From Fen-671 sp963794745 (GTDB taxonomy: Bacteria; Actinomycetota; Acidimicrobiia; Acidimicrobiales; Palsa-688), in contig CAWCEZ010000010.1 of assembly GCA_963794745.1 (NCBI GenBank), positions 1 to 64,000 on the forward strand: a stretch of 64,000 nucleotides of DNA, read 5' to 3'. The notes under the pieces were generated by a model. It searched no databases, had not been told where the DNA came from, and saw nothing but the letters and a program-made list of their open reading frames with translations. The position numbers were made by a program, and so were the translations under genes. Numbering within the stretch: position 1 is the first letter of the stretch; each line of letters begins with the position of its first letter. Below are positions 48,215 to 56,318 of the stretch, piece by piece.

Positions 48215-50335
48215 TTACGCCCTCTCTCGCCAAGGGGCGTTGAGCACCTCGGTGCCAGCCGGCGCCCCGCTCAGCGTCGTCGTCCCGTCCGGGCCTATCT
48301 GAACGCGAAGTCTGGCCGACCCTGTACGAAATCCGTCCACGCTGCGCAGGCCCGTGGGCGCGTTGAGAGGAGCGAGCGCGATGCGGTGGTTGGGCATGTC
48401 GGGGCTGATCCCGAGGTAAGAAGCGAGGACGGCGATGGAGGACGCCGCCGTCCAGGCCTGAGGGTGACATGAGGCCGGGTACGGCAACGGGCGTTGACGC
48501 CCGGCCTTGTCGCACCCGCTGTAGAGCTCTGGTAGCCGGTAGTCGAAGGCTTCGGCGGCACTCAGTAAACCCTCGATGAGGAGGTTGGCCGACCTTTCCC
48601 CATCCTTCCCACCGGCGCGGGCCAGCCCCCTTATCGCGATGGAGGTGTCATGGGGCCAGACCGACCCGAGGTGATAACTGAAGGGGTTGTAGCCCTTCGA
48701 GGACTTGCCCAGAGTCCTGAGGCCGAAACCGCTGTTCAGGTCTGGGCCACCAAGCCTGCGTGCCACCAAGGTGCTCTCTTGCGCGCTGAGGAGGCCGGTC
48801 CCGAGCAGGTGGCCGATGTTGGAGCTCACGGAGCCCATCGGGGTACCGTCGTCCTGCAGCGCGACCGCAGGGTAAGGGCCCTCGTCGTCTGACACCCAGA
48901 AATGCGAGCGGAATTGGTCGGCCAGGTCCACCGCGAGCTGCCGCCAACGCTCAGCGCCGTCGAGCCCGAACGCTTCCAATAGCTCGGCCCCGCCGATGGC
49001 CGCTTCGTAGGCATACCCCTGCACCTCGCACAGGGCAATGGGGGGCCGTGCCAATCGCCCGTCCCGGGACTGTATGGCGTCCGAGGAGTCCTTCCAGCCC
49101 TGGTTGGCCAACCCCCGGCCGGACTCGTCTATGTACCTCACGAAACCGTCGCCGCGCAGCACGTTGTCGGCCAGCCAATCGAGGCAACGGCGCATCGGGC
49201 CGAGAAGCGGCGCTACGTCGTCCTCGGCCAGGCCCCATCGCCAGGCGTCGTGCAGCAGGCACACCCACAGCGCAGTGGCATCGATAGTGCCGTAATAGAC
49301 AGGTGGGAGGGTATGAAGCTTTAGCGAGGTTTGGTCGTAATTGATCTTGCGGCGCACCTCGTGGAGGATCTTCCCCGGTTGCTCGCCGGTCGCAGTGTCG
49401 TATGAGCGTCCCTGACGCCGAGCGAGGGCGCTCAGTGTCCCGAGAGCGAGCTCCGTGCCGATAGGCAAGAGCATGCGCGCAGCCCATATGGAGTCCCGGC
49501 CGAACAGGGTCAGGTACCACGGCACGCCTGCAGCCAGGAAGACCTCGGTAGGCCCGTCAGGGAGCGCCATCTGTAACTGGGTTATGTCGGCCAAGCTCAG
49601 TTCGACCCAGCGCCGGAGCCGGTCATCGAGGGCTCTCACCTCCGGCACCTTTACGGCGCCCCCTCCTCCCAGCGATGGGGGCAGGGCCTCGCCACGAGAG
49701 GGGTCCTCGCTGAGCTCGACGGTCAGCTGCAAAGTGACGGATTGCCCGGCCTCGACCGCGATGTCCCAAACGAGGGCCTCCGCACTCGCGTTTACGCTGC
49801 TCGGGACCGGGGACGCCGACACTCGCACCGAGCACTGCCCGGGCACCTCCCATGCCAGCCCGTCGGGGACGGCTGTGGCCTGTTGCTTGGTCGGCCGCAA
49901 CCCGGCCTTCACCGTTGAAATGGCTGCCAGGTCGCAGGCGACGGCAACTTCCACGCGAAATTTCCTGGCTATCGCGGTGTAGGACCTGATCATGAAGCTC
50001 TCCACCATCCCCGCCGGGCCCAACGACCGCCGCCGGACAAGCACAAACGAAGGACCATCACCTTGGCCGGGCAGCAAACCGCTGTCGAACTGGTTGCTGG
50101 TGCCGCCACATAGCTCGTAGCCGAGAGGGACGGGTTCGACGCCGTCGACGGTCACCTCGAGCCGGCTCAATGCCCGCAGGTCGTGCACGTAGAGGCCCTC
50201 GGCGCCCAAAGGACGGATCTGGCCGCTGCGCGCGGACAGCGACATGGCGGGAGCGCTCACGGCCGATACGAGGTCGTTCAGATAGGGCTGGCCGATTGCG
50301 CCCGACCGCCTTCGGGACGTCACTTGATCGTTCAT
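48215..50335 (-). CDS. Glycogen debranching-type alpha-glucosidase (amylo-alpha-1,6-glucosidase-like)
   Basis: 706 residues, intact. The N-terminal GDE_N-like domain (about residues 20-235) begins LYVHDLRALSRLEVTVDGVEP. The catalytic (alpha/alpha)6 barrel includes GVPWYLTLFGRDSIWAARMLLP, the likely acidic site in DESGRGLANQGWKDS, and GFGLRTLGKSSKGYNPFSYHLGSVWPHDT, with the terminal PAACHPQAW-like CHPQAWTAASSIAVL. These motifs are typical of bacterial GDE_C/amylo-glucosidases. It would act on alpha-1,6 branches or other alpha-glucosides in the cytoplasm. It is divergent from a LacI regulator and shares an operator region with it. The first codons lie inside one arm of the inverted repeat. Confidence 0.82.
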   Translation of the reverse strand: MNDQVTSRRRSGAIGQPYLNDLVSAVSAPAMSLSARSGQIRPLGAEGLYVHDLRALSRLEVTVDGVEPVPLGYELCGGTSNQFDSGLLPGQGDGPSFVLVRRRSLGPAGMVESFMIRSYTAIARKFRVEVAVACDLAAISTVKAGLRPTKQQATAVPDGLAWEVPGQCSVRVSASPVPSSVNASAEALVWDIAVEAGQSVTLQLTVELSEDPSRGEALPPSLGGGGAVKVPEVRALDDRLRRWVELSLADITQLQMALPDGPTEVFLAAGVPWYLTLFGRDSIWAARMLLPIGTELALGTLSALARRQGRSYDTATGEQPGKILHEVRRKINYDQTSLKLHTLPPVYYGTIDATALWVCLLHDAWRWGLAEDDVAPLLGPMRRCLDWLADNVLRGDGFVRYIDESGRGLANQGWKDSSDAIQSRDGRLARPPIALCEVQGYAYEAAIGGAELLEAFGLDGAERWRQLAVDLADQFRSHFWVSDDEGPYPAVALQDDGTPMGSVSSNIGHLLGTGLLSAQESTLVARRLGGPDLNSGFGLRTLGKSSKGYNPFSYHLGSVWPHDTSIAIRGLARAGGKDGERSANLLIEGLLSAAEAFDYRLPELYSGCDKAGRQRPLPYPASCHPQAWTAASSIAVLASYLGISPDMPNHRIALAPLNAPTGLRSVDGFRTGSARLRVQIGPDGTTTLSGAPAGTEVLNAPWRERA

Positions 50336-50374
50336 ATCACATTAAGGGTATAGAGGATTTGAACGATCAAGTGA
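50320..50374. promoter_or_regulatory. Two LacI-type operators forming a 15-base inverted repeat
   Basis: TCACTTGATCGTTCA (50320-50334) is the exact reverse complement of 50360-50374, with 25 bases between. Each arm contains TTGAACGATCAA or its near copy, a palindrome with central CG and five of six symmetric positions, i.e. a LacI-family operator. One arm covers the debranching-enzyme start codon, the other lies 77 bases before the LacI start. The A/T-rich spacer (TATCACATTAAGGGTATAG) probably contains both promoters. Confidence 0.6.
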
Positions 50375-50450
50375 GCCTCGACAGGGGGTGCGGCATGTTT
50401 ATTACCTGGGTAGGAGTACTCGATGTGGGCAGCCGGTCGGGGTGGCGGAA

Positions 50451-51490
50451 ATGAAGAAGCCGGTTTCCGGGGCGAAGAAACGGCCCACGATTGAGGTGGT
50501 CGCCAAACGAGCAGGAGTGTCCCGCCAGACCGTTTCCAACGCGGCCAACGCTCCCCACCGCCTCCGCCCGGAGACCCTTCAGAAGGTCCTCGGCACCATC
50601 GACGAGCTGGGTTACCGACCGAACCAGGCCGCGCGCTCCCTGCGGACCAGTTCGACCCGCGTGATCGGTTGCCGCTTGCTCCCAAGCAATCACGCCGGCA
50701 CCGGTGGCATCCTCGACCGCCTCTTGCATGCTTTGTGCGACGCCGCCCGGGCCAAGGGTTACGGCGTGCTCACCTTCTCCGCTGACAACGACGACGACGA
50801 GATCGGGGCCCTCGACGACCTCCTGCGGCGCAAAGGCGCGGACGGTTTCGTCCTCGCCAACACGCACTACGGCGACGTACGCCCCGGGTGGCTTATCGAT
50901 CAGGGTGCTCATTTCGTAGCCTTCGGGCGTCCTTGGGGCGTCGCGCGCTCGGAGCACTCCTGGGTCGACGTGGACGGTGCAAGCGGCACGTCGCAGGCCG
51001 TCCGCCACTTGGCCGAGCTCGGTCATTCCCGTATCGGTTTCCTCGGCCTACCCCAAGGCTCGGGGGTCGGTGACGACCGCTTCCAAGGCTGGCAAAGCGC
51101 AGTGGAGGCCCTCCGCCTACCCGCGACCGCCCTGGTGGCACGGGCGGAAGACGGCATAATTTCAGGCCACGCGCTAGCCCAAGAGCTGATGGGATGTGCC
51201 GAGCCACCGACCGCGTTGGTGTGCGTGAGCGACGCGATGGCCGTCGGCGCTTCCCGGGCGATCGAGGACCGCGGTCTCACCGTCGGCCGCGACTTCTCCG
51301 TTGTCGGTTTTGACGACAGCCCCGTGGCGTCGGTGCTCCGGCCGCGCCTGTCGAGCGTCCGCCAGCCCATCGAAGACGTCGCTCACACGCTGGTTGAGGT
51401 TCTCCTGGCTGAGCTTTCCGGGGCCCAGCGGCGCCCGTCGCGGGAGCTCCTGACGCCCTGGCTGATGGCACGGGAGAGCAGCGGCGAGCC
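50451..51490 (+). CDS. LacI-family transcriptional regulator (3' end uncertain)
   Basis: Starts at ATG 50451 with TIEVVAKRAGVSRQTVSNAANA, then the hinge ALRSLRTSSTRVIG-like AARSLRTSSTRVIG. The effector domain contains DGFVLANTHYGDVRPGWL, LGHSRIGFLGLPQGSG, CVSDAMAVGASRAIEDRG and SVVGFDDSPVASVLRPRLSSVRQPIEDVA. The family-typical end is reached near LTPWLMARES (about 51480). Beyond it the open frame continues to 51821 through the next gene's start in non-homologous sequence, so a stop was probably lost to an indel near 51475-51590. I end it approximately. It likely represses the debranching-enzyme and importer genes. Confidence 0.78.
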
Positions 51491-51545
51491 CCGCGCGGGC
51501 GCGCTCCCAACTCAGGGACCGACGCCGGCGGGGCGAACAGGGGCC

Positions 51546-51575
51546 TGCCTCAACGTGGTTTGCCTCAACGTGGTT
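51546..51575 (+). repeat. 15-base exact tandem repeat before the binding-protein gene
   Basis: TGCCTCAACGTGGTT occurs twice without spacing (51546-51560 and 51561-51575), followed by TTCAAC. It lies 23 bases before the binding-protein start, immediately upstream of its AGAAAGGAAC ribosome-binding region. It may be a regulatory site, a slippage product or, less likely, a coding duplication at the end of lacI. Confidence 0.5.
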
Positions 51576-51597
51576 TCAACAGAAAGGAACAACATAG

Positions 51598-52872
51598 ATG
51601 AAACGATGGAAGGTGGTAACGGGCCTCGGCGTATCGGCGGCCCTCGTAGCGATGACGCCTGCGGCAGCAATGGCGTCAGGCATGCCCAAATTGGTTGGCA
51701 AAACTCATGGTGTAACCCTCAATTTCATGATCGCATCCTCTGGTCCCGCCGAGACGAACGCCGACAAAGCCGCGGCCACAGCATGGGCCAAATCGACGGG
51801 CAACAAAGTCAACGTAATTAACTCCTCAAACCTGACCCTCCAGCTAACCGAGGCCTTTTCGGGCGGCACCCCGCCCGACGTCTTCTACGGCGAGACGCCC
51901 ATGTTCGAAAGCATGGCGAAAAATGACCAGCTCCTCCCAAGCGGTACGTCGGTAGACCCGGCGAGCGACTTCTATGCCTCGCTCGTCCAGGCATACACCT
52001 ACAACCACACGTTCTACTGCGTACCCAAGGACTCCTCGACCCTCGCCATCGAGATAAACACCACGATGTGGAAGGCGGCCGGGCTCACCAACGCGAACCT
52101 GCCGACCACTTGGGCCAAACTTGCCTACGACGCCAAGGTGCTGACCAAGGGCCACGTCACAGGATTGGTCATGTCCAACAGCCTCGACCGCGTAGGGGCG
52201 TTCTTCGCGGAGGCCGGAGGCTCGTACATGAACAAGTCCGACACTGGTTTTGCGTTCAACTCTCCCCAAGACGTCGCAGCGCTCACTTATCTGCAGGGCC
52301 TGGCCAAGAAGGGCTACCTCAAGTTCACCCCGGGTGATGGAGTAGATGCAGGCTGGGGCGGCGAAGCTTTGGGCACCGGCCTTGCGGCCATGACGATCGA
52401 GGGCAACTGGATCATCGGGGCCATGCAGAGCGACTACCCGAAGATCCCTTACGAAGTTGTGGCGATGCCGGCCGGTCCTTCGGGCAAGCACGGGACGCTT
52501 GTGTTCACCAACTGTTGGGGCATCGCTGCCGCCAGCAAGTACACGGCGGCGTCTGTAAGTTTCGTCAAGTACCTGGCGTCGCCCGCCCAGCAGCTCAAGT
52601 TCGCCAACGCCTTCGGCGTAATGCCTTCGCGCCCGGCAGTCGCCCAGCAGTGGGCGAAGGAGCACACTACGCCGATAGCCACTGGGACTGAGACACCCAA
52701 TGTTTCCGCCTTCGTCCAAGGCGACGCCTACGCCCTGCCCCAAGTGGCCACCGTCGGTTTCGCCACGGTTGAGACGAACTTCAATAACGAAATAGACAGC
52801 CTTGCGAGCGAAAGCCCCAAGCAGATGCTCTCCAGCATGCAGACCAACTCTCAGGCCCTGCTGCAGCCCTAA
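51598..52872 (+). CDS. Family 1 extracellular sugar-binding protein (MalE-like)
   Basis: 424 residues, intact. The signal peptide is MKRWKVVTGLGVSAALVAMTPAAAMASG, with no lipobox cysteine. The mature domain is of SBP_bac_1 type (VTLNFMIASSGPAETN, GTPPDVFYGETPMFESMAK, YAGGSYMNKS-like AEAGGSYMNKS, GLAAMTIEGNWIIGAM, FVKYLASPAQQLKFANAFGVMPSRP). Start ATG 51598 follows AGAAAGGAAC. It binds an oligosaccharide, probably an alpha-glucan fragment given the debranching enzyme and LacI neighbours. A strong hairpin follows, then the two permease genes. Confidence 0.88.
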   Translation: MKRWKVVTGLGVSAALVAMTPAAAMASGMPKLVGKTHGVTLNFMIASSGPAETNADKAAATAWAKSTGNKVNVINSSNLTLQLTEAFSGGTPPDVFYGETPMFESMAKNDQLLPSGTSVDPASDFYASLVQAYTYNHTFYCVPKDSSTLAIEINTTMWKAAGLTNANLPTTWAKLAYDAKVLTKGHVTGLVMSNSLDRVGAFFAEAGGSYMNKSDTGFAFNSPQDVAALTYLQGLAKKGYLKFTPGDGVDAGWGGEALGTGLAAMTIEGNWIIGAMQSDYPKIPYEVVAMPAGPSGKHGTLVFTNCWGIAAASKYTAASVSFVKYLASPAQQLKFANAFGVMPSRPAVAQQWAKEHTTPIATGTETPNVSAFVQGDAYALPQVATVGFATVETNFNNEIDSLASESPKQMLSSMQTNSQALLQP

Positions 52873-52887
52873 CCGAACCGAGGCTAC

Positions 52888-52917
52888 GTGGTCCCGGGCC
52901 GTCTGGTCCGGGACCAC
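52888..52917 (+). terminator. Strong hairpin after the MalE-like gene
   Basis: A perfect 10-base stem (52888-52897 with 52908-52917) closes a 10-base loop, 16 bases after the binding-protein stop and 32 bases before the first permease start. No U-tract. Same position as the hairpins after the other two binding-protein genes. Confidence 0.62.
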
Positions 52918-52949
52918 TCCGCCCGCTCGCACCTCTATAGGAGGGACGG

Positions 52950-54059
52950 ATGGCTACAGTTCCCCATACCGGGGGGGCGAAGACTGCTCACGGGCAGCTC
53001 GGGGCCGAAGCCCCGGCAGTTGACAGCACGCGACGGGCCAAGCCCAAGGGAGGCAGGTCCCGGCTGCGCCGAGGCGAAAACGTGTTCGGATGGCTCTTCG
53101 TCTCACCATCAGTCGCCATCCTCGTGGTCTTCATGGTCATCCCGATATTCCTGGCGCTCTATATCAGCTTCACCAACTGGTCGGGCCTTACAAGCCCGTT
53201 CAGCCACAGCGTGCAGCTGGTCGGTCTCACCAACTACCGGACGCTTATAACCAAGCCGGGGCTATACCAGAGCGACTTCGCTACCTCGATCCGCGACAAC
53301 TTCTATTTCTTCGTGTTCACCGTTCCTTTGCAAACATTGCTTGCCCTTTGGTTGGCGAACCTCGTCAACAGCAGGTTCCTGCGAGCCAAGGGGTTCTTCC
53401 GGACAGCGTTCTACTTCCCTTCGGTAACGAGCTCGATCGCCATAACCATCGTGTTCATCTTTCTCTTCCAAGGCGACGGCGTCGTCAATACCATCCTTGG
53501 ATGGTTCGGCGCCAAAGGCCCCGATTGGATCTACGACCAGAACGGCGTCTTCACGAACTTCTTCAACGCTCTCGGTATCTCGAGCCCAGGCTGGGGCAAC
53601 CATATGTTCATTGGGCTATCGCTCTGGAACTGGATCGCCGGGCCTTCAATTGGCATGTGCGTGCTCATCATCCTGCTCGTGTGGACGACGTCAGGGACCT
53701 TCATGCTGTTTTTCTTGGCCGCCATGCAGACAATCGGGGAAGAAGTAGACGAGGCCAGCTCCATCGACGGGGCGAGCCCGTTCCAGAGGTTCCGCTTCGT
53801 AACTGTACCCATGCTGCGGCCCGCGCTCGTACTCGTGGTGACTCTCGGGTTCATATCTACGTGGCAGGTCTTTGACCAGGTCGTGTTGCTTGGGCCTCAA
53901 AACCCGACCACCATCACGCCCTCCTACTTCGCCTATCAGGTGAGCTTCCAGGACAGTAACTTCGGGGCGGGGGCGGCTGTGGCGTTCCTGTTGTTCTGCT
54001 TGATCATGTTCTTGACGGTGCTCCAGCGCACGTTCATCAAGGAGGACCTGACCAAGTGA
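52950..54059 (+). CDS. MalF-like sugar ABC importer permease
   Basis: 369 residues, intact. A hydrophilic, proline- and arginine-rich N-tail of about 45 residues precedes six membrane helices, starting ENVFGWLFVSPSVAILVVFMVIP. The coupling EAA-loop is EEVDEASSIDGASPFQRFRFVTVPMLRP. The first periplasmic loop SFTNWSG is typical of MalF/UgpA-type permeases. Start ATG 52950 follows AGGAGGG. The last four bases overlap the MalG-like gene. The membrane partner of the next gene. Confidence 0.9.
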   Translation: MATVPHTGGAKTAHGQLGAEAPAVDSTRRAKPKGGRSRLRRGENVFGWLFVSPSVAILVVFMVIPIFLALYISFTNWSGLTSPFSHSVQLVGLTNYRTLITKPGLYQSDFATSIRDNFYFFVFTVPLQTLLALWLANLVNSRFLRAKGFFRTAFYFPSVTSSIAITIVFIFLFQGDGVVNTILGWFGAKGPDWIYDQNGVFTNFFNALGISSPGWGNHMFIGLSLWNWIAGPSIGMCVLIILLVWTTSGTFMLFFLAAMQTIGEEVDEASSIDGASPFQRFRFVTVPMLRPALVLVVTLGFISTWQVFDQVVLLGPQNPTTITPSYFAYQVSFQDSNFGAGAAVAFLLFCLIMFLTVLQRTFIKEDLTK

Positions 54060-54920
54060 AAGCCAGCGGCCCCCAAGTGGTGGCCCGTCGTGTCTTGGGT
54101 TATTCCGTGCTCGTGTTCTTCGCGCTTGTCTTCATTGCCCCGTTCATCATCACACTTGTCACTTCGTTCAAGACCGATTCTGACTCCACACTGAACCCGC
54201 TCAGCCCCATCCCTCATCCGGTGACCCTCTCGGCTTGGGACCAGATCTTCGGGATCGGGTCGACGGCCTCGGTGACCGACGTACCCCGCTGGCTGTTCAA
54301 CAGTGCGTTCGTGGCTCGTGATGATCACCCTGGCCCGGGTCGTCCTCGACAGCCTGGCCGGTTACGCGCTGGCCCGCCTCGAGTTCCGCGGCCGCAAACT
54401 CATATTCGCGTTCATTGTGGCCACCATGGCCGTCCCCGGTGTGGTGCTGTTGATCCCACAGTTCCTGGTGCTAAAACAACTTCACCTGTTCAACTCTTAC
54501 CCGGGGATGATCATCCCGATCGCCGCCGATGCTGTCGGGATCTTCTTGATGCGCCAGTTCTTCTTGCAGGTGCCGGTCGCCCTCGAAGAGGCGGGCCGTA
54601 TAGACGGGGCGAGCACGTGGCAGATCTATTGGAGCATCGTGCTGCCGGCGGTCCGGCCTGGGCTCATTACCCTTACCATCATCTCGTTCCAGGGATCGTG
54701 GAACCAGTTCCAGTTCTTCCTGATCGCGACTATCTCGCCCAAGTACTACACGCTCACTACCGGGCTGGCCAACCTGGTAAACGGGGGCCTGTCCTCCGGC
54801 AACCAGTTCCCCCTCAAACTCGGCGCCTCGTTGCTGACCATAATCCCGATGGCGCTCATGTTCTTCTTCCTGCAGAAGCACCTGGTGCGCGGCCGGCTTG
54901 AGGGAGCCGTAAAGGGTTGA
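54056..54920 (+). CDS. MalG-like sugar ABC importer permease (frameshifted)
   Basis: About 287 residues. GTG 54056 overlaps the MalF-like stop. The first part has one helix (VLGYSVLVFFALVFIAPFIITLVTSFK) and WLFNSAFVA. A frame change near 54310 continues LARVVLDSLAGYALARLEF and then FLMRQFFLQVPVALEEAGRIDGASTWQIYWSIVLP with the EAA-loop. The C-terminus FFLQKHLVRGRLEGAVKG is typical. No ATPase gene follows; family 1 importers of actinobacteria often share a single distant ATPase (MsiK-like). Confidence 0.86.
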
Positions 54921-54974
54921 GCTCCTATGCCTTGCTAGGCCACCGCCCGCTGTCTGAGGTACCTGGCCCTGCCT

Positions 54975-55502
54975 TTAGAAAGCGCTATCCGCTTTCACTG
55001 CTGGCAGGCCAGCGGGAGCCGCCCCGACCGGGCGTTGAGGTGCCAGGCGTACCAATAGGTTATAAGTCACCACAGCAATGGCAAGGTGCATCACGAACAG
55101 GACTGCCACGGCCCGGGGTGCCTGGCCCTGGTACAGGATCCAGACATCGGGAGCCCACAGGACGATGGTGACGAGAACAGCCAAGCGGAGGAACAACCAA
55201 CGGGGGGCTGAGCTGAGCCGGACCACCACGGGCCAGGCGACGCATGCCACTACGACCCCGATCACTGTCAACTTGGCATAGTCGGAGAACTGGAAGTGAG
55301 GATATCCCTTGGTCGAGGGGAAAATGGTCTCGCCGATAAACACCAGTAGGGCGTCTGCGAGAAGAGACCCGGCGATGGCCGCGACCGTCGCAATAGCCAG
55401 GCGTGCTGCTGACGGAGGCCGGTGCGGCGGAGAAAAATCAACCCGTGCGAGCGAGATGCTTTTGCGCACCATCGAATGTCTCATCCCGAGCTCAATGTCC
55501 AT
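54975..55502 (-). CDS. Small four-helix membrane protein (DUF6069-like)
   Basis: 175 residues. A basic N-terminus precedes four hydrophobic segments: IATVAAIAGSLLADALLVFI, LTVIGVVVACVAWPVVVRL, LAVLVTIVLWAPDVWILY and AVLFVMHLAIAVVTYNLLVRL. Lengths and the short FPSTKGYPHFQFSDYAK loop resemble the DUF6069 group of actinobacterial proteins. No catalytic motif. The start may be 55502 or the Met at 55481. It stands alone between the importer and the two-component operon. A 7-base hairpin (54978-54996) spans its stop region. Function unknown. Confidence 0.6.
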   Translation of the reverse strand: MDIELGMRHSMVRKSISLARVDFSPPHRPPSAARLAIATVAAIAGSLLADALLVFIGETIFPSTKGYPHFQFSDYAKLTVIGVVVACVAWPVVVRLSSAPRWLFLRLAVLVTIVLWAPDVWILYQGQAPRAVAVLFVMHLAIAVVTYNLLVRLAPQRPVGAAPAGLPAVKADSAF

Positions 55503-55637
55503 ATATAAAAACTAGGGCATTATCGACAGCGGGTCGACCTACTCAGGGATGAAAGCTCACGGCATGGCCCTGCGACCAAGGTCGTACGCGCGGCACGGTC
55601 CTGCCCGGGCGAGGTCGTACGCCCGGCGAGGTCCGCT

Positions 55638-56318
55638 TTAGGTCCCCTGCCCGGCGCGGACCAAGCCGATCTCATAGGCGTAAACAACGGCTTGGACCCG
55701 GTCACGCAACCCAAGCTTGGAAAGCACCCGTCCCATATGGGTTTTGACTGTCGCTTCAGCCAGGAAAAGCTTGCTCGCGATCTCGGCGTTGGAGAGCCCT
55801 CCCGCTACTTCGACGAGGATCTCGCGCTCTCTGTCGGTAAGCAGCGAGAGCCGGGCGTCACTATCGGCCGCCTGAGGATGGCCCGGTTCGGGGAGGTGGG
55901 GGAGAAAATTGTCCAGCAGGCGCCGTGTGACACTAGGTGCGACTACGGCATCTCCGTTAGCCACGGCGTGAATAGCGCGGGCCAGTTCTGCAGGGAGCAC
56001 GTCTTTTAGGACGAACCCGCTGGCGCCAGCACGCAAGGCGCTAAAGACGTACTCGTCGAGATCGAAAGTGGTGAGCACCAGGACCCGCGACTGCGGGGAC
56101 TGTTCGACGATGCGTCGGGTAGCCTCCACCCCGTCCATACCCGGCATCCGGATATCCATCAGCACCACGTCGGGTGCCAGCTCCGCGGTCAGGCGGACTG
56201 CCTCCGCCCCGTCTTCGGCTTCGCCCACGATGCTCAGGTCGGGTTGCTCCTCCAACACCATCCGGAACCCGGCGCGAAGCAGCGGCTGGTCGTCGACCAG
56301 GAGCACGGTCGTGTTCAC
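55638..56318 (-). CDS. NarL/FixJ-type response regulator
   Basis: 226 residues, intact. Receiver domain: VLLVDDQPLLRAGFRMVLE, phosphorylatable aspartate in VVLMDIRMPGMDG near residue 54, LTTFDLDEYVFSALRAGASGFVLKD. The C-terminal LuxR-type helix-turn-helix is LTDREREILVEVAGGLSNAEIASKLFLAEATVKTHMGRVLSKLGLRDR. Its start overlaps the kinase stop by four bases. It would be phosphorylated by the adjacent kinase and regulate unknown targets, possibly the COG4705 gene or itself. Confidence 0.93.
   Translation of the reverse strand: MNTTVLLVDDQPLLRAGFRMVLEEQPDLSIVGEAEDGAEAVRLTAELAPDVVLMDIRMPGMDGVEATRRIVEQSPQSRVLVLTTFDLDEYVFSALRAGASGFVLKDVLPAELARAIHAVANGDAVVAPSVTRRLLDNFLPHLPEPGHPQAADSDARLSLLTDREREILVEVAGGLSNAEIASKLFLAEATVKTHMGRVLSKLGLRDRVQAVVYAYEIGLVRAGQGT

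Noticed and set aside
54978..54996. Seven-base hairpin as a bidirectional terminator
   Set aside because: Perfect stem but lies in the last codons of the minus-strand gene and no U-run follows on either strand.
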